From contig NZ_CP015579.1 in NCBI RefSeq assembly GCF_002163585.1, forward strand, positions 1 through 64,000: a DNA stretch of 64,000 nt, in the 5' to 3' direction. The notes beneath the pieces were generated by a model. It was not told the origin of the DNA and did no database searches. It was given only the letters and a program-made list of their open reading frames with translations. Below, piece after piece: positions 36,517 through 45,870 of this stretch (positions are counted from its first letter, which is position 1; every line of letters begins with the position of its first letter). The stretch is from Tatumella citrea (GTDB taxonomy: Bacteria > Pseudomonadota > Gammaproteobacteria > Enterobacterales > Enterobacteriaceae). The position numbers and the translations under genes were made by a program.

Positions 36517-37358
36517 TAGAGAATCGCCGTGGATTAGATATCTTCAGCCATATCATGTTGTGGCTCGGTATTCTGACAATCCTGTTTCCGCTCTATATCG
36601 CTTTTGTTGCCGCGACTCTGGATAATCATCAGGTTTTCCAGTCGCCAATGTCATTAGTTCCGGGCAGCCATCTTTGGCAAAATATTGAGATTATCTGGAC
36701 TCAGGGTGTCAGTGCTAACAGCCCGCCAATTGGCCGGATGCTGCTGAACAGTACTTTAATGGCTCTGGGAATTACCATAGGCAAAATCGCCATCTCCATC
36801 ATCTCTGCGTTTGCGCTGGTCTGGTTTCGCTTTCCGCTGCGTCAGTTCTGTTTCTGGATGATTTTCATCACCCTGATGCTGCCTGTTGAAGTTCGTATCT
36901 TCCCGACAGTGGAAGTGGTCTCTCAACTGCACATGCTCAACAGTTACAATGGCCTGATCCTGCCGATGATGGCTTCTGCGACCGCTACCTTTTTGTTCCG
37001 CCAGTTCTTTATGTCATTGCCAAATGAGCTGATTGAAGCTGCGCGAATTGACGGGGCCAGTCCGATGCGATTTTTCTTCGATATTGTCCTGCCATTATCG
37101 AAAACCAATCTGGCTGCCCTGTTTGTCATTACCTTCATTTATGGCTGGAACCAGTATCTCTGGCCATTGTTAATTACCAGCGATTCACGAATGAGCACTG
37201 CCGTTGCCGGGATTCGCAGCATGATTTCATTCGGGGAAGGTGTTACCCAGTGGAATCTGGTGATGGCAGCAATGTTATTGACGCTGATACCACCGTTGAT
37301 CGTCGTGATAGTTATGCAGCGTGCCTTCGTGAAAGGCCTGGTCGAGAGTGAGAAATAG
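36513..37358 (+). CDS. ugpE: Glycerol-3-phosphate ABC permease UgpE
   Basis: UgpE is the second permease subunit and pairs with UgpA. It has 281 residues with six membrane segments and the EAA loop [23 protein letters not shown] near residue 176. The N-terminus [20 protein letters not shown] and the end [14 protein letters not shown] are standard for the family. ugpC starts 2 bases after its stop. Confidence 0.97.
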   Translation: MIENRRGLDIFSHIMLWLGILTILFPLYIAFVAATLDNHQVFQSPMSLVPGSHLWQNIEIIWTQGVSANSPPIGRMLLNSTLMALGITIGKIAISIISAFALVWFRFPLRQFCFWMIFITLMLPVEVRIFPTVEVVSQLHMLNSYNGLILPMMASATATFLFRQFFMSLPNELIEAARIDGASPMRFFFDIVLPLSKTNLAALFVITFIYGWNQYLWPLLITSDSRMSTAVAGIRSMISFGEGVTQWNLVMAAMLLTLIPPLIVVIVMQRAFVKGLVESEK

Positions 37359-37360
37359 TC

Positions 37361-38434
37361 ATGGCAAGTGTACATTTTCAGGCAGTTACCAAATCCTATG
37401 ATGGTAAAAACCGCATCATCCAGCCGTTAGATATCACCATCAATGAAGGTGAATTTATGGTGATGGTCGGCCCTTCCGGATGCGGAAAGTCCACCCTGTT
37501 GCGGATGGTAGCAGGACTGGAAACTATCAGTTCCGGGGACATCTATATTAATGATCAGTGTGTCACGAATCTGGAACCGAAAGAGCGTGGAATCGCCATG
37601 GTGTTCCAGAATTATGCGTTGTACCCGCATATGACCGTTGAACAAAATATGTCTTACGGGCTGAAAATCCGCGGTATGGCTAAAGAGCAAATTCGGCAGA
37701 GGGTATTAAGTGCCGCCCGCAGTCTGGAACTGGATGCTCTGCTGACCCGCCATCCACGTGAATTATCCGGTGGTCAACGCCAGCGTGTCGCAATGGGCCG
37801 TGCAATAGTTCGGGAACCTGCGGTGTTTTTGTTTGATGAGCCGTTGTCTAATCTGGATGCGCGCTTAAGAGTACAAATGCGACTCGAATTGCAGCAACTG
37901 CACCAGCGGCTGAAAACAACCAGCATTTATGTCACTCATGACCAGGTTGAAGCAATGACTCTGGCACAGAGAGTCATGGTGATGAATAAAGGGGTGGTTG
38001 AACAGGTCGGTACTCCGGCAGAAGTTTATGAGAAGCCTGCCAGTACCTTCGTTGCCGGATTTATTGGTTCCCCGGCCATGAATTTACTGCCAGGGAAAAT
38101 CAGTGCCGATGGCCGGGAATTCCTGATCGATCCAAAAAATAAAATCATGTTGTCCACCCAGAGAGCGGAACTGGCAAACCAGCAGCTGACTCTCGGTGTT
38201 CGCCCTGAGCATATCCTGACCGTTTCACGTTCAGAAAACAGTTTGCCTGTGCAGGTTGAAACGCTCGAAATCCTCGGTGCAGATAATTTAGTGCATGGTA
38301 ACATTGGTGGTCACCGGCTGGTGATTCGCTTACCTCATGAACAACGGCCGCAGGCAGGGACAGTGCTCTGGCTGGAGTTTCCGCACAAAGCCCAGCATTT
38401 GTTTAATACCACCACAGGATTACGTCTGGAATGA
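37361..38434 (+). CDS. ugpC: Glycerol-3-phosphate ABC ATPase UgpC
   Basis: UgpC is the ATP-hydrolysing subunit of the Ugp importer. The 357-residue protein shows Walker [10 protein letters not shown] at 37-45, signature LSGGQRQR at 135-142, Walker [13 protein letters not shown] and the H-loop [14 protein letters not shown]-terminal TOBE-type regulatory domain follows ([15 protein letters not shown] onwards), like MalK. It overlaps the ugpQ start by four bases. Confidence 0.97.
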   Translation: MASVHFQAVTKSYDGKNRIIQPLDITINEGEFMVMVGPSGCGKSTLLRMVAGLETISSGDIYINDQCVTNLEPKERGIAMVFQNYALYPHMTVEQNMSYGLKIRGMAKEQIRQRVLSAARSLELDALLTRHPRELSGGQRQRVAMGRAIVREPAVFLFDEPLSNLDARLRVQMRLELQQLHQRLKTTSIYVTHDQVEAMTLAQRVMVMNKGVVEQVGTPAEVYEKPASTFVAGFIGSPAMNLLPGKISADGREFLIDPKNKIMLSTQRAELANQQLTLGVRPEHILTVSRSENSLPVQVETLEILGADNLVHGNIGGHRLVIRLPHEQRPQAGTVLWLEFPHKAQHLFNTTTGLRLE

Positions 38435-39174
38435 CAGAACAACACTGGCCATACCCGCATATCGTTGCCCATCGTGGCGGCGGTAAATTAGCGCCGGAAA
38501 ATACCCTGGCGGCCATTGATACCGGCCACCGCTATGGGCATACCATGATTGAATTTGATGCAAAATTGTCCGGAGACGGGCAAATATTCCTGTTGCATGA
38601 CGATTCACTGGAACGCACAACCAATGGCCAGGGAATTGCCGGACAACAGGACTGGCAGGCATTATCCCGGCTGGATGCCGGAAGCTGGTTTAGTCCGGAA
38701 TTTCTGGCAGAGCCACTGGCGACTCTCGATCAAGTGGCTGAACGCTGCAGAGAGTACCAGATGATGGCAAATATTGAGATTAAGCCAACGACCGGAGAAG
38801 AGGTCACTACCGGGAAAGAGGTCGCGCTGGCAGCTCAAAGATTGTGGCAGGGGCAGGTTGCACCGTTACTTTCGTCTTTTTCTGTAGAGGCACTGTCGGC
38901 TGCACAGGACGCTGCGCCAGAATTGCCACGCGGTTTATTGCTGGATAGCTGGCGTGACGACTGGCAGGCACTGACAACCCGGTTGGGATGTGTGGCGATT
39001 CATCTTAATCATCTGCTACTGGATGCTGAACGTATCCACCAGTTGAAGTCTGCCGGATTGCATATTCTGGTTTATACCGTCAACCAGCCTGAGCGTGCAC
39101 GGGTACTGCTTGACCTGGGTGTCGATATGATTTGCACCGACCGCATCGATCAAATTGGGCCTGACTTCCGCTGA
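38431..39174 (+). CDS. ugpQ: Glycerophosphodiester phosphodiesterase UgpQ
   Basis: UgpQ is the cytoplasmic enzyme that hydrolyses imported glycerophosphodiesters to glycerol-3-phosphate and an alcohol. The 247-residue TIM-barrel protein has the GDPD active-site motif [19 protein letters not shown] (catalytic His14 and Glu22 region) and [23 protein letters not shown] with the second catalytic histidine. It is the last gene of the Pho-controlled ugp operon. The product glycerol-3-phosphate can be oxidised by GlpD, also encoded in this window. Confidence 0.97.
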   Translation: MTEQHWPYPHIVAHRGGGKLAPENTLAAIDTGHRYGHTMIEFDAKLSGDGQIFLLHDDSLERTTNGQGIAGQQDWQALSRLDAGSWFSPEFLAEPLATLDQVAERCREYQMMANIEIKPTTGEEVTTGKEVALAAQRLWQGQVAPLLSSFSVEALSAAQDAAPELPRGLLLDSWRDDWQALTTRLGCVAIHLNHLLLDAERIHQLKSAGLHILVYTVNQPERARVLLDLGVDMICTDRIDQIGPDFR

Positions 39175-39182
39175 GAAGTTTT

Positions 39183-39204
39183 CACGGGCGGTTAATCGCC
39201 CGTG
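39183..39204. terminator. Hairpin between ugpQ and yhhA
   Basis: CACGGGCG at 39183-39190 and CGCCCGTG at 39197-39204 form a perfect 8-bp stem with a 6-base loop between the two convergent genes. T-runs are poor on both sides, so termination strength is uncertain. Confidence 0.65.
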
Positions 39205-39209
39205 TTCAT

Positions 39210-39479
39210 TCAGGGCTGAGAATTATTAATCCGCTGCTGTGATCTCTGCTGTTGCTGACGAATCTTCTGCTGCAGAGCCTGCGATTCCATCTGCTGATCA
39301 TTACGCAGTTTCATCTGCTCCTGCTGTTGTTGCATCTGCATCTGGTTTTGCATCCGTTGCTGGGAAATATTTGGAGTAACACCGGCAGGGCGGGTCGTTG
39401 CCAGCGGATTATTGTTAATCGCAGCCACTGCCATCAACGGCAGTGCCGTTATTAACGCGGTTAGCAGAGTTTTTTTCAT
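39210..39479 (-). CDS. yhhA: YhhA-like glutamine-rich exported protein (DUF2756)
   Basis: The 89-residue protein has a signal peptide (MKKTLLTALITALPLMAVAA, cleavage near residue 20). Its mature part is rich in Gln, Met and Arg and likely forms a helical rod (QQRMQNQMQMQQQQEQMKLR, then QQKIRQQQQRSQQRI). It matches E. coli YhhA in type and in position after ugpQ. The function is unknown and the predicted location is the periplasm. The ribosome-binding site GGAGGT precedes ATG 39479. The ggt gene that neighbours yhhA in E. coli is absent. Confidence 0.82.
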   Translation of the reverse strand: MKKTLLTALITALPLMAVAAINNNPLATTRPAGVTPNISQQRMQNQMQMQQQQEQMKLRNDQQMESQALQQKIRQQQQRSQQRINNSQP

Positions 39480-39653
39480 TGTGACCTCCGGTCTAATCAG
39501 CTTTCTTAATTATAGTTTTGGCACTGCCAGCGGGCAACTTTGTGCCTGCCTGCTATGTTGTCTCAGTTTGCTGTCAGCAGCGACCCGAACAGTGCTGATG
39601 CTCACACTACGGGACACTTTTCGCAGTAAATATCAAAAAAAGTAAAATTTGCC

Positions 39654-39683
39654 TTTACAAGTGATAATGATAATGATTATTAT
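39654..39683 (+). promoter_or_regulatory. Fur-box promoter of the RyhB-like sRNA
   Basis: GATAATGATAATGATTATT at 39663-39681 matches the Fur box GATAATGATAATCATTATC at 17 of 19 positions. It lies across a promoter with -35 TTTACA at 39654-39659 and -10 TATTAT at 39678-39683 (18-base spacer). Fur bound here would block transcription when iron is plentiful. Confidence 0.88.
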
Positions 39684-39689
39684 TCAATT

Positions 39690-39787
39690 GTCTTCACGAG
39701 ACATCTCACTCAGATAGCTGGTGAAGACACGACATTGCTCACATTGCTTCCAGTATTTTTTGCCAGCCTTCAGGCTGGCTTTTTTTT
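39690..39787 (+). ncRNA. ryhB: RyhB-like iron-responsive small RNA
   Basis: A 30-base stretch at 39728-39757, including CATTGCTCACATTGCTTCC, matches the core of E. coli RyhB from memory. This is the part that pairs with sodB, sdh and other mRNAs and binds Hfq. A 5' stem GTCTTCAC at 39690-39697 pairs with GTGAAGAC at 39721-39728. The terminator is GCCAGCC/GGCTGGC (39762-39768 and 39773-39779) with a run of eight T. The predicted length is about 98 bases. It lies between yhhA and yhhW, the same neighbourhood as in E. coli, and follows a Fur-box promoter. RyhB represses iron-using proteins during iron shortage. Confidence 0.9.
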
Positions 39788-39923
39788 GCCTGTCATTCAG
39801 CCAGCCAGAGCTGCCAGACCTCGGCCATCCTCTTCACTTTTTTTGAACAGAGGCATGAAGTTTTTCCGCTATTTTTTAGTGCTGTTCAGGTTCAGACTAA
39901 TAAAAAAATCGGAGGGCAATGAG

Positions 39924-40619
39924 ATGATCTATTTACGTAAAGCAGAAGACCGCGGTCACGCAGAACACGGCTGGCTGAACAGCTGGCACACCTTTTCTTT
40001 TGCCGGTTATCACGATCCAAATTTCATGGGATTTTCGGCACTGAGAGTGATTAATGAAGATATTATCGCTCCGGGCCAGGGATTTGGGGCCCATCCGCAT
40101 AAAGATATGGAAATTCTGACCTATGTCTTGTCCGGCGCTGTTGAACATAAAGACAGTATGGGGAACAAGGAACAGATTCAGGCGGGTGAATTTCAGATAA
40201 TGAGTGCCGGTACCGGCGTTCGTCACTCTGAATATAACCCCAGCAGTACCGATCCGTTACATCTGTATCAGATCTGGATTATCCCGGAACGCGCCGGTAT
40301 TGAACCTCGTTATGCGCAGCGGAAATTTGCGGCGAAGCAAGGACGGCAATGGGTACTCACTCCGGATGGCCGGGAAGAGTCACTGATAGTCTGGCAGGAT
40401 ATGACACTATCACGCTGGGCACTGCTGGCAGGCGAACAGGACAAGTTGCCACTGGAAGCTGGCCGAAATACCTGGATTCAGGTGGTCAAAGGCAGCCTGA
40501 CTATTAACGGGCAGCAGGTAAACACCAGCGATGCTTTGGCGATCAGGGATGAAGATGCGCTGGAGATTGCTGCTGATAGTGATGCAGAGATTCTGATTTT
40601 CGATCTGCCTCCGGTCTGA
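39924..40619 (+). CDS. yhhW: Pirin-like quercetinase YhhW
   Basis: YhhW is a bicupin of the pirin family; the E. coli protein has quercetin 2,3-dioxygenase activity in vitro, and its natural role is unknown. ATG 39924 follows GGAGGG and yields 231 residues starting MIYLRKAEDRGHAEHGWLNS. Metal ligands of the first cupin are visible in GAHPHKDMEILTYVL (His57, His59) and GTGVRHSEYNPS (His101, Glu103). The longer upstream frame is rejected because it runs through the RyhB terminator. gntR follows on the same strand. Confidence 0.95.
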   Translation: MIYLRKAEDRGHAEHGWLNSWHTFSFAGYHDPNFMGFSALRVINEDIIAPGQGFGAHPHKDMEILTYVLSGAVEHKDSMGNKEQIQAGEFQIMSAGTGVRHSEYNPSSTDPLHLYQIWIIPERAGIEPRYAQRKFAAKQGRQWVLTPDGREESLIVWQDMTLSRWALLAGEQDKLPLEAGRNTWIQVVKGSLTINGQQVNTSDALAIRDEDALEIAADSDAEILIFDLPPV

Positions 40620-40728
40620 TAGTCCGTGACCAGATAGCCCCGTTGCGCGTGATTGCCGGCGGGGCATTTTTGTGTGGCAAATTAATGCTAAACTCGACCT
40701 AATCTTTCTGGTGTGAGTTTCGCGAGCG

Positions 40729-41724
40729 ATGAAGAAGAAAAGACCGGTCCTTCAGGATGTTGCCGATAAACTGGGAGTCACTAAAATGACTGTCAGTCGT
40801 TATTTACGTAATCCTTCCCAGGTCTCGACCGCATTAGGAGCAAGGATAGCTGTTGTGCTGGATGAGCTTGGCTATATCCCCAACCGTGTTCCGGACATGC
40901 TGTCTAATGCTACCAGCCGTGCAATTGGTGTTCTGCTTCCCTCACTGACCAACCATGTGTTTGCCGATGTACTACGTGGTATTGAGACTGTTACTGATGC
41001 CGCAGGGTATCAGACCCTGGTTGCGCACTTTGGTTATGATGCACAGAAAGAAGAGCGACAATTGCGGTCTTTGCTGGGCTGGAATGTTGATGGTGTGATA
41101 CTCACTGAAAGAACCCACACCCCGGCGACTCTGCGCATGCTGGAAATAGCCGGAATACCGGTGGTCGAAATAATGGATTCTGCGTCACCGTGTCTCGATA
41201 TGGCCGTCGGTTTTGATAATGTGGAAGCAGGACGACAGATGACAGAAATGCTGATTCGTCACGGCCATCGTTCACCTGTTTATCTTGGCGCCAGACTGGA
41301 TGAACGTACTCTGCAAAAACAGCAGGGATACGAACTGGCAATGCGTGAGGCAGGGCTGGAACCGATGAGCATTATGGTTGAGATGTCATCTTCTTTTACC
41401 ACCGGGGCTGTGCTGTTACAGCAGGCGTTGCAACGCTTTCCACAGATGGACAGCCTCTGCTGTACCAATGATGACCTGGCTGTTGGTGCCATGTTTGAAT
41501 GCCAACGGCAGGGGATAGCGGTGCCGCAACAAATAGCCATCATGGGATTTCATGGTCACGACATCACGCGAGTGGTGACCCCGGCGCTGGCCACGGTAGT
41601 TACTCCCCGTGAGCAGATAGGCGAAGAAGCCGCCAGGATGTTACTGCAACGACTAAAAGGCGGTACGGTGTCAGAGAGAGTGCGTAATCTGGGATTCAGT
41701 ATCGATTGTGGTGGCAGTATTTAA
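40729..41724 (+). CDS. gntR: Gluconate operon repressor GntR
   Basis: GntR is a LacI-family repressor released by gluconate; it controls gntK, gntU and usually edd-eda. The 331-residue protein has the DNA-binding head VLQDVADKLGVTKMTVSRYL (7-26) and hinge NRVPDMLSNATSRAIGVLLP. The effector domain carries AVGFDNVEAGRQM and AIMGFHGHDITRVVTPALATV. It is close to E. coli GntR. A matching operator lies before gntK, 90 bases after the gntR stop. Confidence 0.96.
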   Translation: MKKKRPVLQDVADKLGVTKMTVSRYLRNPSQVSTALGARIAVVLDELGYIPNRVPDMLSNATSRAIGVLLPSLTNHVFADVLRGIETVTDAAGYQTLVAHFGYDAQKEERQLRSLLGWNVDGVILTERTHTPATLRMLEIAGIPVVEIMDSASPCLDMAVGFDNVEAGRQMTEMLIRHGHRSPVYLGARLDERTLQKQQGYELAMREAGLEPMSIMVEMSSSFTTGAVLLQQALQRFPQMDSLCCTNDDLAVGAMFECQRQGIAVPQQIAIMGFHGHDITRVVTPALATVVTPREQIGEEAARMLLQRLKGGTVSERVRNLGFSIDCGGSI

Positions 41725-41814
41725 GCAATTTTTATGATTCAGTTCACAGTTTGATGTTTTATTTGCCAAAGCTGTTGCCAGTAAATGTCCCGGTCATGAC
41801 AATGTTTGATTAAT

Positions 41815-41828
41815 TGTTATCGGTAACA
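41815..41828. promoter_or_regulatory. GntR operator upstream of gntK
   Basis: TGTTATCGGTAACA differs by one base from the perfect palindrome TGTTACCGGTAACA recognised by GntR. It lies 27 bases before the gntK start, suited to block transcription when gluconate is absent. Confidence 0.85.
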
Positions 41829-41855
41829 TTGCTGCATCAACAGTCGGAGCAAAAA

Positions 41856-42386
41856 ATGAGTACAGCTTCTTCAAATCATCATGTGTTTATCCTGATGGGC
41901 GTTTCCGGCAGCGGAAAGTCGGTGGTCGCCAATCGTGTCTCTTACCAGTTGCAAACCGCATTTCTTGATGGTGACTTTCTGCATCCCAGAGCGAACATCA
42001 TGAAAATGGCTGACGGGCATCCGCTCAATGATCAGGATCGTCAACCCTGGCTGCAGGCCATTAATGATGCGGCTTTTGCTATGCAGCGGACCCAGGCTGT
42101 ATCGTTAATTGTGTGTTCGTCACTGAAAAAAAGTTATCGCGATATTCTTCGTGAAGGTAACAGCAATCTTAAGTTTGTTTATCTGAAAGGTGACTTCGAT
42201 ACCATCGAATCGCGTCTTAAAGCCCGCAAGGGACACTTCTTCAAACCCGCCATGCTGGTAACACAATTCGCAACTCTCGAAGAGCCGACCCCGGATGAAA
42301 CTGATGTCCTCACGGTGGATATCCGGCAGTCGCTGGATGAGGTTGTTGCTGCCACGGTAGAAGCGATCAAACACGCAATTCAGTAA
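41856..42386 (+). CDS. gntK: Gluconokinase GntK
   Basis: GntK phosphorylates gluconate to 6-phosphogluconate for the Entner-Doudoroff and pentose phosphate routes. ATG 41856 after CGGAGC gives 176 residues. The P-loop is GVSGSGKS at 15-22, and FLDGDFLHPRANIMKMADG and SLIVCSSLKKSYRDILREG are typical of the family. The longer in-frame start overlaps the GntR operator and is rejected. gntU starts 9 bases after its stop. Confidence 0.97.
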   Translation: MSTASSNHHVFILMGVSGSGKSVVANRVSYQLQTAFLDGDFLHPRANIMKMADGHPLNDQDRQPWLQAINDAAFAMQRTQAVSLIVCSSLKKSYRDILREGNSNLKFVYLKGDFDTIESRLKARKGHFFKPAMLVTQFATLEEPTPDETDVLTVDIRQSLDEVVAATVEAIKHAIQ

Positions 42387-42395
42387 GGATTAATA

Positions 42396-43739
42396 ATGAT
42401 AAGTACCGCAACACTGGTGCTAACCGCAGCCGGATCAGTTCTGCTGCTGTTACTGCTGGTTATGAAAGCCAGGATGCATGCTTTTGTCGCTTTAATGTTA
42501 GTCTCCGTGGGTGCCGGGATGATGTCCGGAATGCCACTGATAAAAATTACTGAAACCATGCAAAAAGGCATGGGTGGCACTCTTGGCTTTCTGGCCATTG
42601 TGGTCGCACTGGGAGCCATGTTCGGAAAAATTCTGCATGAAACCGGGGCTGTCGATCAGATTGCTATCCGCATGCTGAAAACCTTTGGTGAAAAACGGGC
42701 GCACTATGCGATGGGTATTGCCGGATTTATCTGTGCATTGCCGTTATTTTTTGAAGTGGCCATTGTATTGCTGATAAGCATTGCGTTTGCTGTTGCCAGA
42801 CGTACTGGTGGCAATCTGGTGAAACTGGTGATTCCGTTGTTTGCCGGGGTTGCGGCGGCAGCGGCTTTTGTACTGCCGGGGCCAGCTCCAATGCTACTGG
42901 CCTCGCAGATGCATGCTGATTTTGGCTGGATGATCCTGATAGGGTTATGTGCAGCCATCCCTGGCATGTTGATTGCCGGTCCGTTGTTTGGCAGCTTTAT
43001 TTCCCGACATGTTCACTTTTCTCTGCCTGCCGAAGATACTCAGCCGCAAGTTGAAGCCCATAAGCTCCCCTCTTTTGGTTTTAGCCTGTCACTGATCCTG
43101 TTTCCGCTGGTGCTGGTAGGGCTAAAAACTATCGGCGCACATTTTGTGGCTGCCGGAACTCCGGTATACAACTTCCTGGAGTTTATTGGTCATCCGTTTA
43201 TTGCGATTCTGCTGGCCTGTCTGATCACCATCTATGGTCTGGCGTATCGTCAGGGGATGGATAAATCACGGATTATGCAGATCTGCGGGGAAGCGCTACA
43301 ACCTGCCGGTATTATTCTGCTGGTGATTGGTGCGGGTGGGGTATTTAAACAGGTACTGGTGGATTCCGGAGTAGGTCCGGCACTGGGTGATGCCGTTGCA
43401 GGTGCCGGATTACCGGTGGCTGTGGCCTGTTTTATCCTGGCGGGTGCTGTCAGGATCATTCAGGGTTCTGCGACTGTTGCCTGTCTGACGGCAGTCGGAC
43501 TGATTATGCCGGTGATCGAACCGTTGCATTACAGTGGTGCTCAGCTGGCTGCACTTTCTGTCTGTATTGGCGGTGGATCGATTATTTTCAGCCATGTGAA
43601 TGACGCTGGTTTCTGGTTATTTGGTCGTTTTACCGGAGCCTCAGAAGCCGAAACACTGAAGACCTGGACGTTGATGGAAACTATTCTCGGAACCAGTGGT
43701 GGCATCATTGGCATGCTGGCCTTCTGGCTGCTGAGCTAA
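42396..43739 (+). CDS. gntU: Gluconate permease GntU
   Basis: GntU is a low-affinity gluconate:H+ symporter of the GntP family. The 447-residue protein (E. coli 446) has about 12-14 hydrophobic segments with family-conserved stretches GMGGTLGFLAIVVALGAMFG, ALPLFFEVAIVLLI, IQGSATVACLTAVG and SHVNDAGFWLFGRF. It is cotranscribed with gntK under GntR control and ends in a strong terminator. Confidence 0.96.
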   Translation: MISTATLVLTAAGSVLLLLLLVMKARMHAFVALMLVSVGAGMMSGMPLIKITETMQKGMGGTLGFLAIVVALGAMFGKILHETGAVDQIAIRMLKTFGEKRAHYAMGIAGFICALPLFFEVAIVLLISIAFAVARRTGGNLVKLVIPLFAGVAAAAAFVLPGPAPMLLASQMHADFGWMILIGLCAAIPGMLIAGPLFGSFISRHVHFSLPAEDTQPQVEAHKLPSFGFSLSLILFPLVLVGLKTIGAHFVAAGTPVYNFLEFIGHPFIAILLACLITIYGLAYRQGMDKSRIMQICGEALQPAGIILLVIGAGGVFKQVLVDSGVGPALGDAVAGAGLPVAVACFILAGAVRIIQGSATVACLTAVGLIMPVIEPLHYSGAQLAALSVCIGGGSIIFSHVNDAGFWLFGRFTGASEAETLKTWTLMETILGTSGGIIGMLAFWLLS

Positions 43740-43765
43740 CTCTCCCCGGCTGCTTGTGCCGGAAT

Positions 43766-43802
43766 AACGCCGCAACAGTAAACCTGCTGCGGCGTTTTTT
43801 TA
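43766..43802. terminator. Terminator between gntU and yhgN
   Basis: AACGCCGCA at 43766-43774 pairs with TGCGGCGTT at 43788-43796, followed by TTTTTT. The convergent yhgN stop lies inside the T-run, so the hairpin probably serves both genes, more strongly gntU. Confidence 0.88.
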
Positions 43803-44393
43803 TAACTTCATATAGGCGCGTATTCCATCAAGGAACATCTGTGTCGCCAGCATAATCAAAATTAATCCCATCAGCCGTTCCAGTGCATTCACACCTTTAC
43901 TTCCCAGTAACCGCAGAAAGATCCCGGACAGTAGCAGAATGGTCGAAGTTATTGCCCAGGCGAGTAACAGGGCCAGTACCAGCATTCCCGGCTGTCCCGG
44001 GTACTGGTGAGACATCAGCATCAGGGTCGCCAGTAACGAAGGGCCGGCAACCAGCGGAATGGCTAACGGTACCAAAAAGGGTTCTTCGCCAGCCGGAAGC
44101 CCTGAGCTGTCATTACCAGGACCCGGGAAAATCATTTTTATCGCGATCAGAAACAAAATAATACCGCCGGAGATAGATACCGTCTCAGCCCGTAAATTGA
44201 GGAAAGACAGAATCTTTTCACCGGTAAACAGGAATAGCAGCATAATAGCCAGAGCAATAAGCAGCTCTCGCAGAATAACGATTCGCCGCCGCCGGGGGTC
44301 AAGATGTTTGAGTACTGACATGAAAATAGGCAGGTTACCCAGCGGGTCCATGATAAGCAGCAGTAGTATGGTGGCGGAAATCATTTCGGTCAT
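43800..44393 (-). CDS. yhgN: MarC-family membrane protein YhgN
   Basis: The 197-residue inner-membrane protein has six hydrophobic segments and the MarC-family signatures LLIMDPLGNLPIFMSVLK and AGEEPFLVPLAIPLVAGPSLLATLM. Length equals E. coli YhgN. The function is not established, and the family name does not imply drug resistance. It is divergent from asd across a 301-base gap. Confidence 0.94.
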   Translation of the reverse strand: MTEMISATILLLLIMDPLGNLPIFMSVLKHLDPRRRRIVILRELLIALAIMLLFLFTGEKILSFLNLRAETVSISGGIILFLIAIKMIFPGPGNDSSGLPAGEEPFLVPLAIPLVAGPSLLATLMLMSHQYPGQPGMLVLALLLAWAITSTILLLSGIFLRLLGSKGVNALERLMGLILIMLATQMFLDGIRAYMKL

Positions 44394-44694
44394 GAGTGGC
44401 GGAGTATCCTTTAGCTAAACGACAGATATAAGTTCAATTGTTTAAAAAGCCCGGCTCATCGAATTAATTCACTTGCCAGACTGTGTGCATTTTGTAGAGT
44501 TGGGGGGCACAGGTAAATCTGATTATGATGCCGGATGCTCAGAACAGGCATTTTAGTTAATTTTTTTTCAGTAAGAAGCATCTGGTCAGTATAAATCCGC
44601 CCGGTGATCGTATAATCCTGCGATACGTTGTCAATGTTCCTGACAGTGTGGTGTGGCAAAATCTGGCTCAGAATACAGGATAAGCAGGCATAAC
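44394..44694. other. Intergenic region yhgN-asd
   Basis: This 301-base gap holds the divergent promoters of yhgN (minus) and asd (plus). A 67-codon minus-strand frame inside it has no recognisable features. I see no lysine riboswitch, no clear hairpin and no recognisable operator. Confidence 0.55.
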
Positions 44695-45804
44695 ATGAAA
44701 AATGTAGGTTTTATTGGCTGGCGCGGTATGGTGGGTTCCGTACTGATGTCCAGAATGGCAGAAGAACGTGACTTTGATGGGATCAATCCGGTCTTTTTCT
44801 CTACCTCGCAGCACGGCCAGCCGGCACCGTCATTCGGTGGTCGTCAGAATGGTGTTCTGCAGGATGCCGGTGATATTGAAGCATTACGCGCGCTGGATAT
44901 CATTATCACCTGTCAGGGTGGAGACTACACCAGTGACATCTATCCAAAATTACGCGCTTCCGGATGGCAGGGCTACTGGATTGATGCAGCTTCTACTTTG
45001 CGTATGCAGGATGATGCGATCATTATTCTGGACCCGGTTAACCAGAACGTCATTCACCAGGGGCTGGAAAAGGGCATTAAAACTTTTGTTGGTGGTAACT
45101 GTACCGTCAGCCTGATGCTGATGTCTCTGGGCGGTCTGTTCAGCCAGGGGCTGGTTGAATGGGCTTCTGTTGCTACTTATCAGGCTGCTTCCGGTGGTGG
45201 TGCCCGTCATATGCGTGAGTTGTTAACTCAGATGGGTATGCTGCATAACCATGTCGCGAAAGAGCTTCAGGATCCGGCATCTGCGATTCTGGACATTGAA
45301 CGTAAAGTGACAGACCTGACCCGTTCAGGAACCTTACCAACCGATAACTTTGGTGTTCCTTTAGCAGGCAGCCTGATTCCGTGGATTGATAAACAGCTGG
45401 ATAATGGTCAGAGTCGTGAAGAATGGAAAGGCCAGGCAGAGACAAATAAGATCCTGGCATCCGACAAAATCATTCCGGTTGACGGACTGTGTGTTCGTGT
45501 AGGAGCACTGCGCTGCCATAGCCAGGCCTTTACCCTGAAACTGAAGAAAGATATCCCGCTGGCAGAGATTGAGCAGTTACTGGCAGGACATAACGAATGG
45601 GTCAAAGTTATTCCTAATGACCGTGAGCTGACTATGCGGGAACTGACGCCTGCTGCGGTGACCGGAACGCTGAGCACACCAGTAGGGCGGTTACGTAAGC
45701 TGAACATGGGGCCTGAATATCTGTCGGCCTTTACTGTTGGCGACCAGTTACTGTGGGGAGCCGCAGAACCACTGAGAAGAATGCTGCGCCAGCTGGCTGG
45801 TTAA
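44695..45804 (+). CDS. asd: Aspartate-semialdehyde dehydrogenase
   Basis: Asd reduces aspartyl phosphate to aspartate semialdehyde, the branch point to lysine, diaminopimelate, threonine, methionine and isoleucine. ATG 44695 gives [20 protein letters not shown] and 369 residues (E. coli 367), with the NADP-binding loop GWRGMVGS at 8-15 and catalytic Cys136 in [11 protein letters not shown]. The substrate-binding [12 protein letters not shown] is conserved. The glg operon that follows asd in E. coli is missing here; a bidirectional terminator and convergent glpD follow. Confidence 0.97.
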   Translation: MKNVGFIGWRGMVGSVLMSRMAEERDFDGINPVFFSTSQHGQPAPSFGGRQNGVLQDAGDIEALRALDIIITCQGGDYTSDIYPKLRASGWQGYWIDAASTLRMQDDAIIILDPVNQNVIHQGLEKGIKTFVGGNCTVSLMLMSLGGLFSQGLVEWASVATYQAASGGGARHMRELLTQMGMLHNHVAKELQDPASAILDIERKVTDLTRSGTLPTDNFGVPLAGSLIPWIDKQLDNGQSREEWKGQAETNKILASDKIIPVDGLCVRVGALRCHSQAFTLKLKKDIPLAEIEQLLAGHNEWVKVIPNDRELTMRELTPAAVTGTLSTPVGRLRKLNMGPEYLSAFTVGDQLLWGAAEPLRRMLRQLAG

Positions 45805-45827
45805 GTTTCATCGGTGAGTGATAAAAA

Positions 45828-45855
45828 AAGGCGGCTAATTAAGCCGCCTTTTTTA
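45828..45855. terminator. Bidirectional terminator between asd and glpD
   Basis: AAGGCGGCT at 45828-45836 and AGCCGCCTT at 45842-45850 form a 9-bp stem with a 5-base loop. A T-run follows on the plus strand, and the preceding A-run gives U residues on the minus strand, so it can stop both convergent genes. Confidence 0.9.
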
Positions 45856-45870
45856 TATCAGATTAGCCAC

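Noticed and set aside
39735..39923. Longer N-terminus for the pirin gene yhhW
   Set aside because: The extension runs through the terminator of the RyhB-like RNA and has no family similarity; ATG 39924 has a strong GGAGGG site.
44456..44659. 67-codon minus-strand frame upstream of asd
   Set aside because: It has no ribosome-binding site, family motif or membrane or signal segment; it is likely chance in a promoter region.
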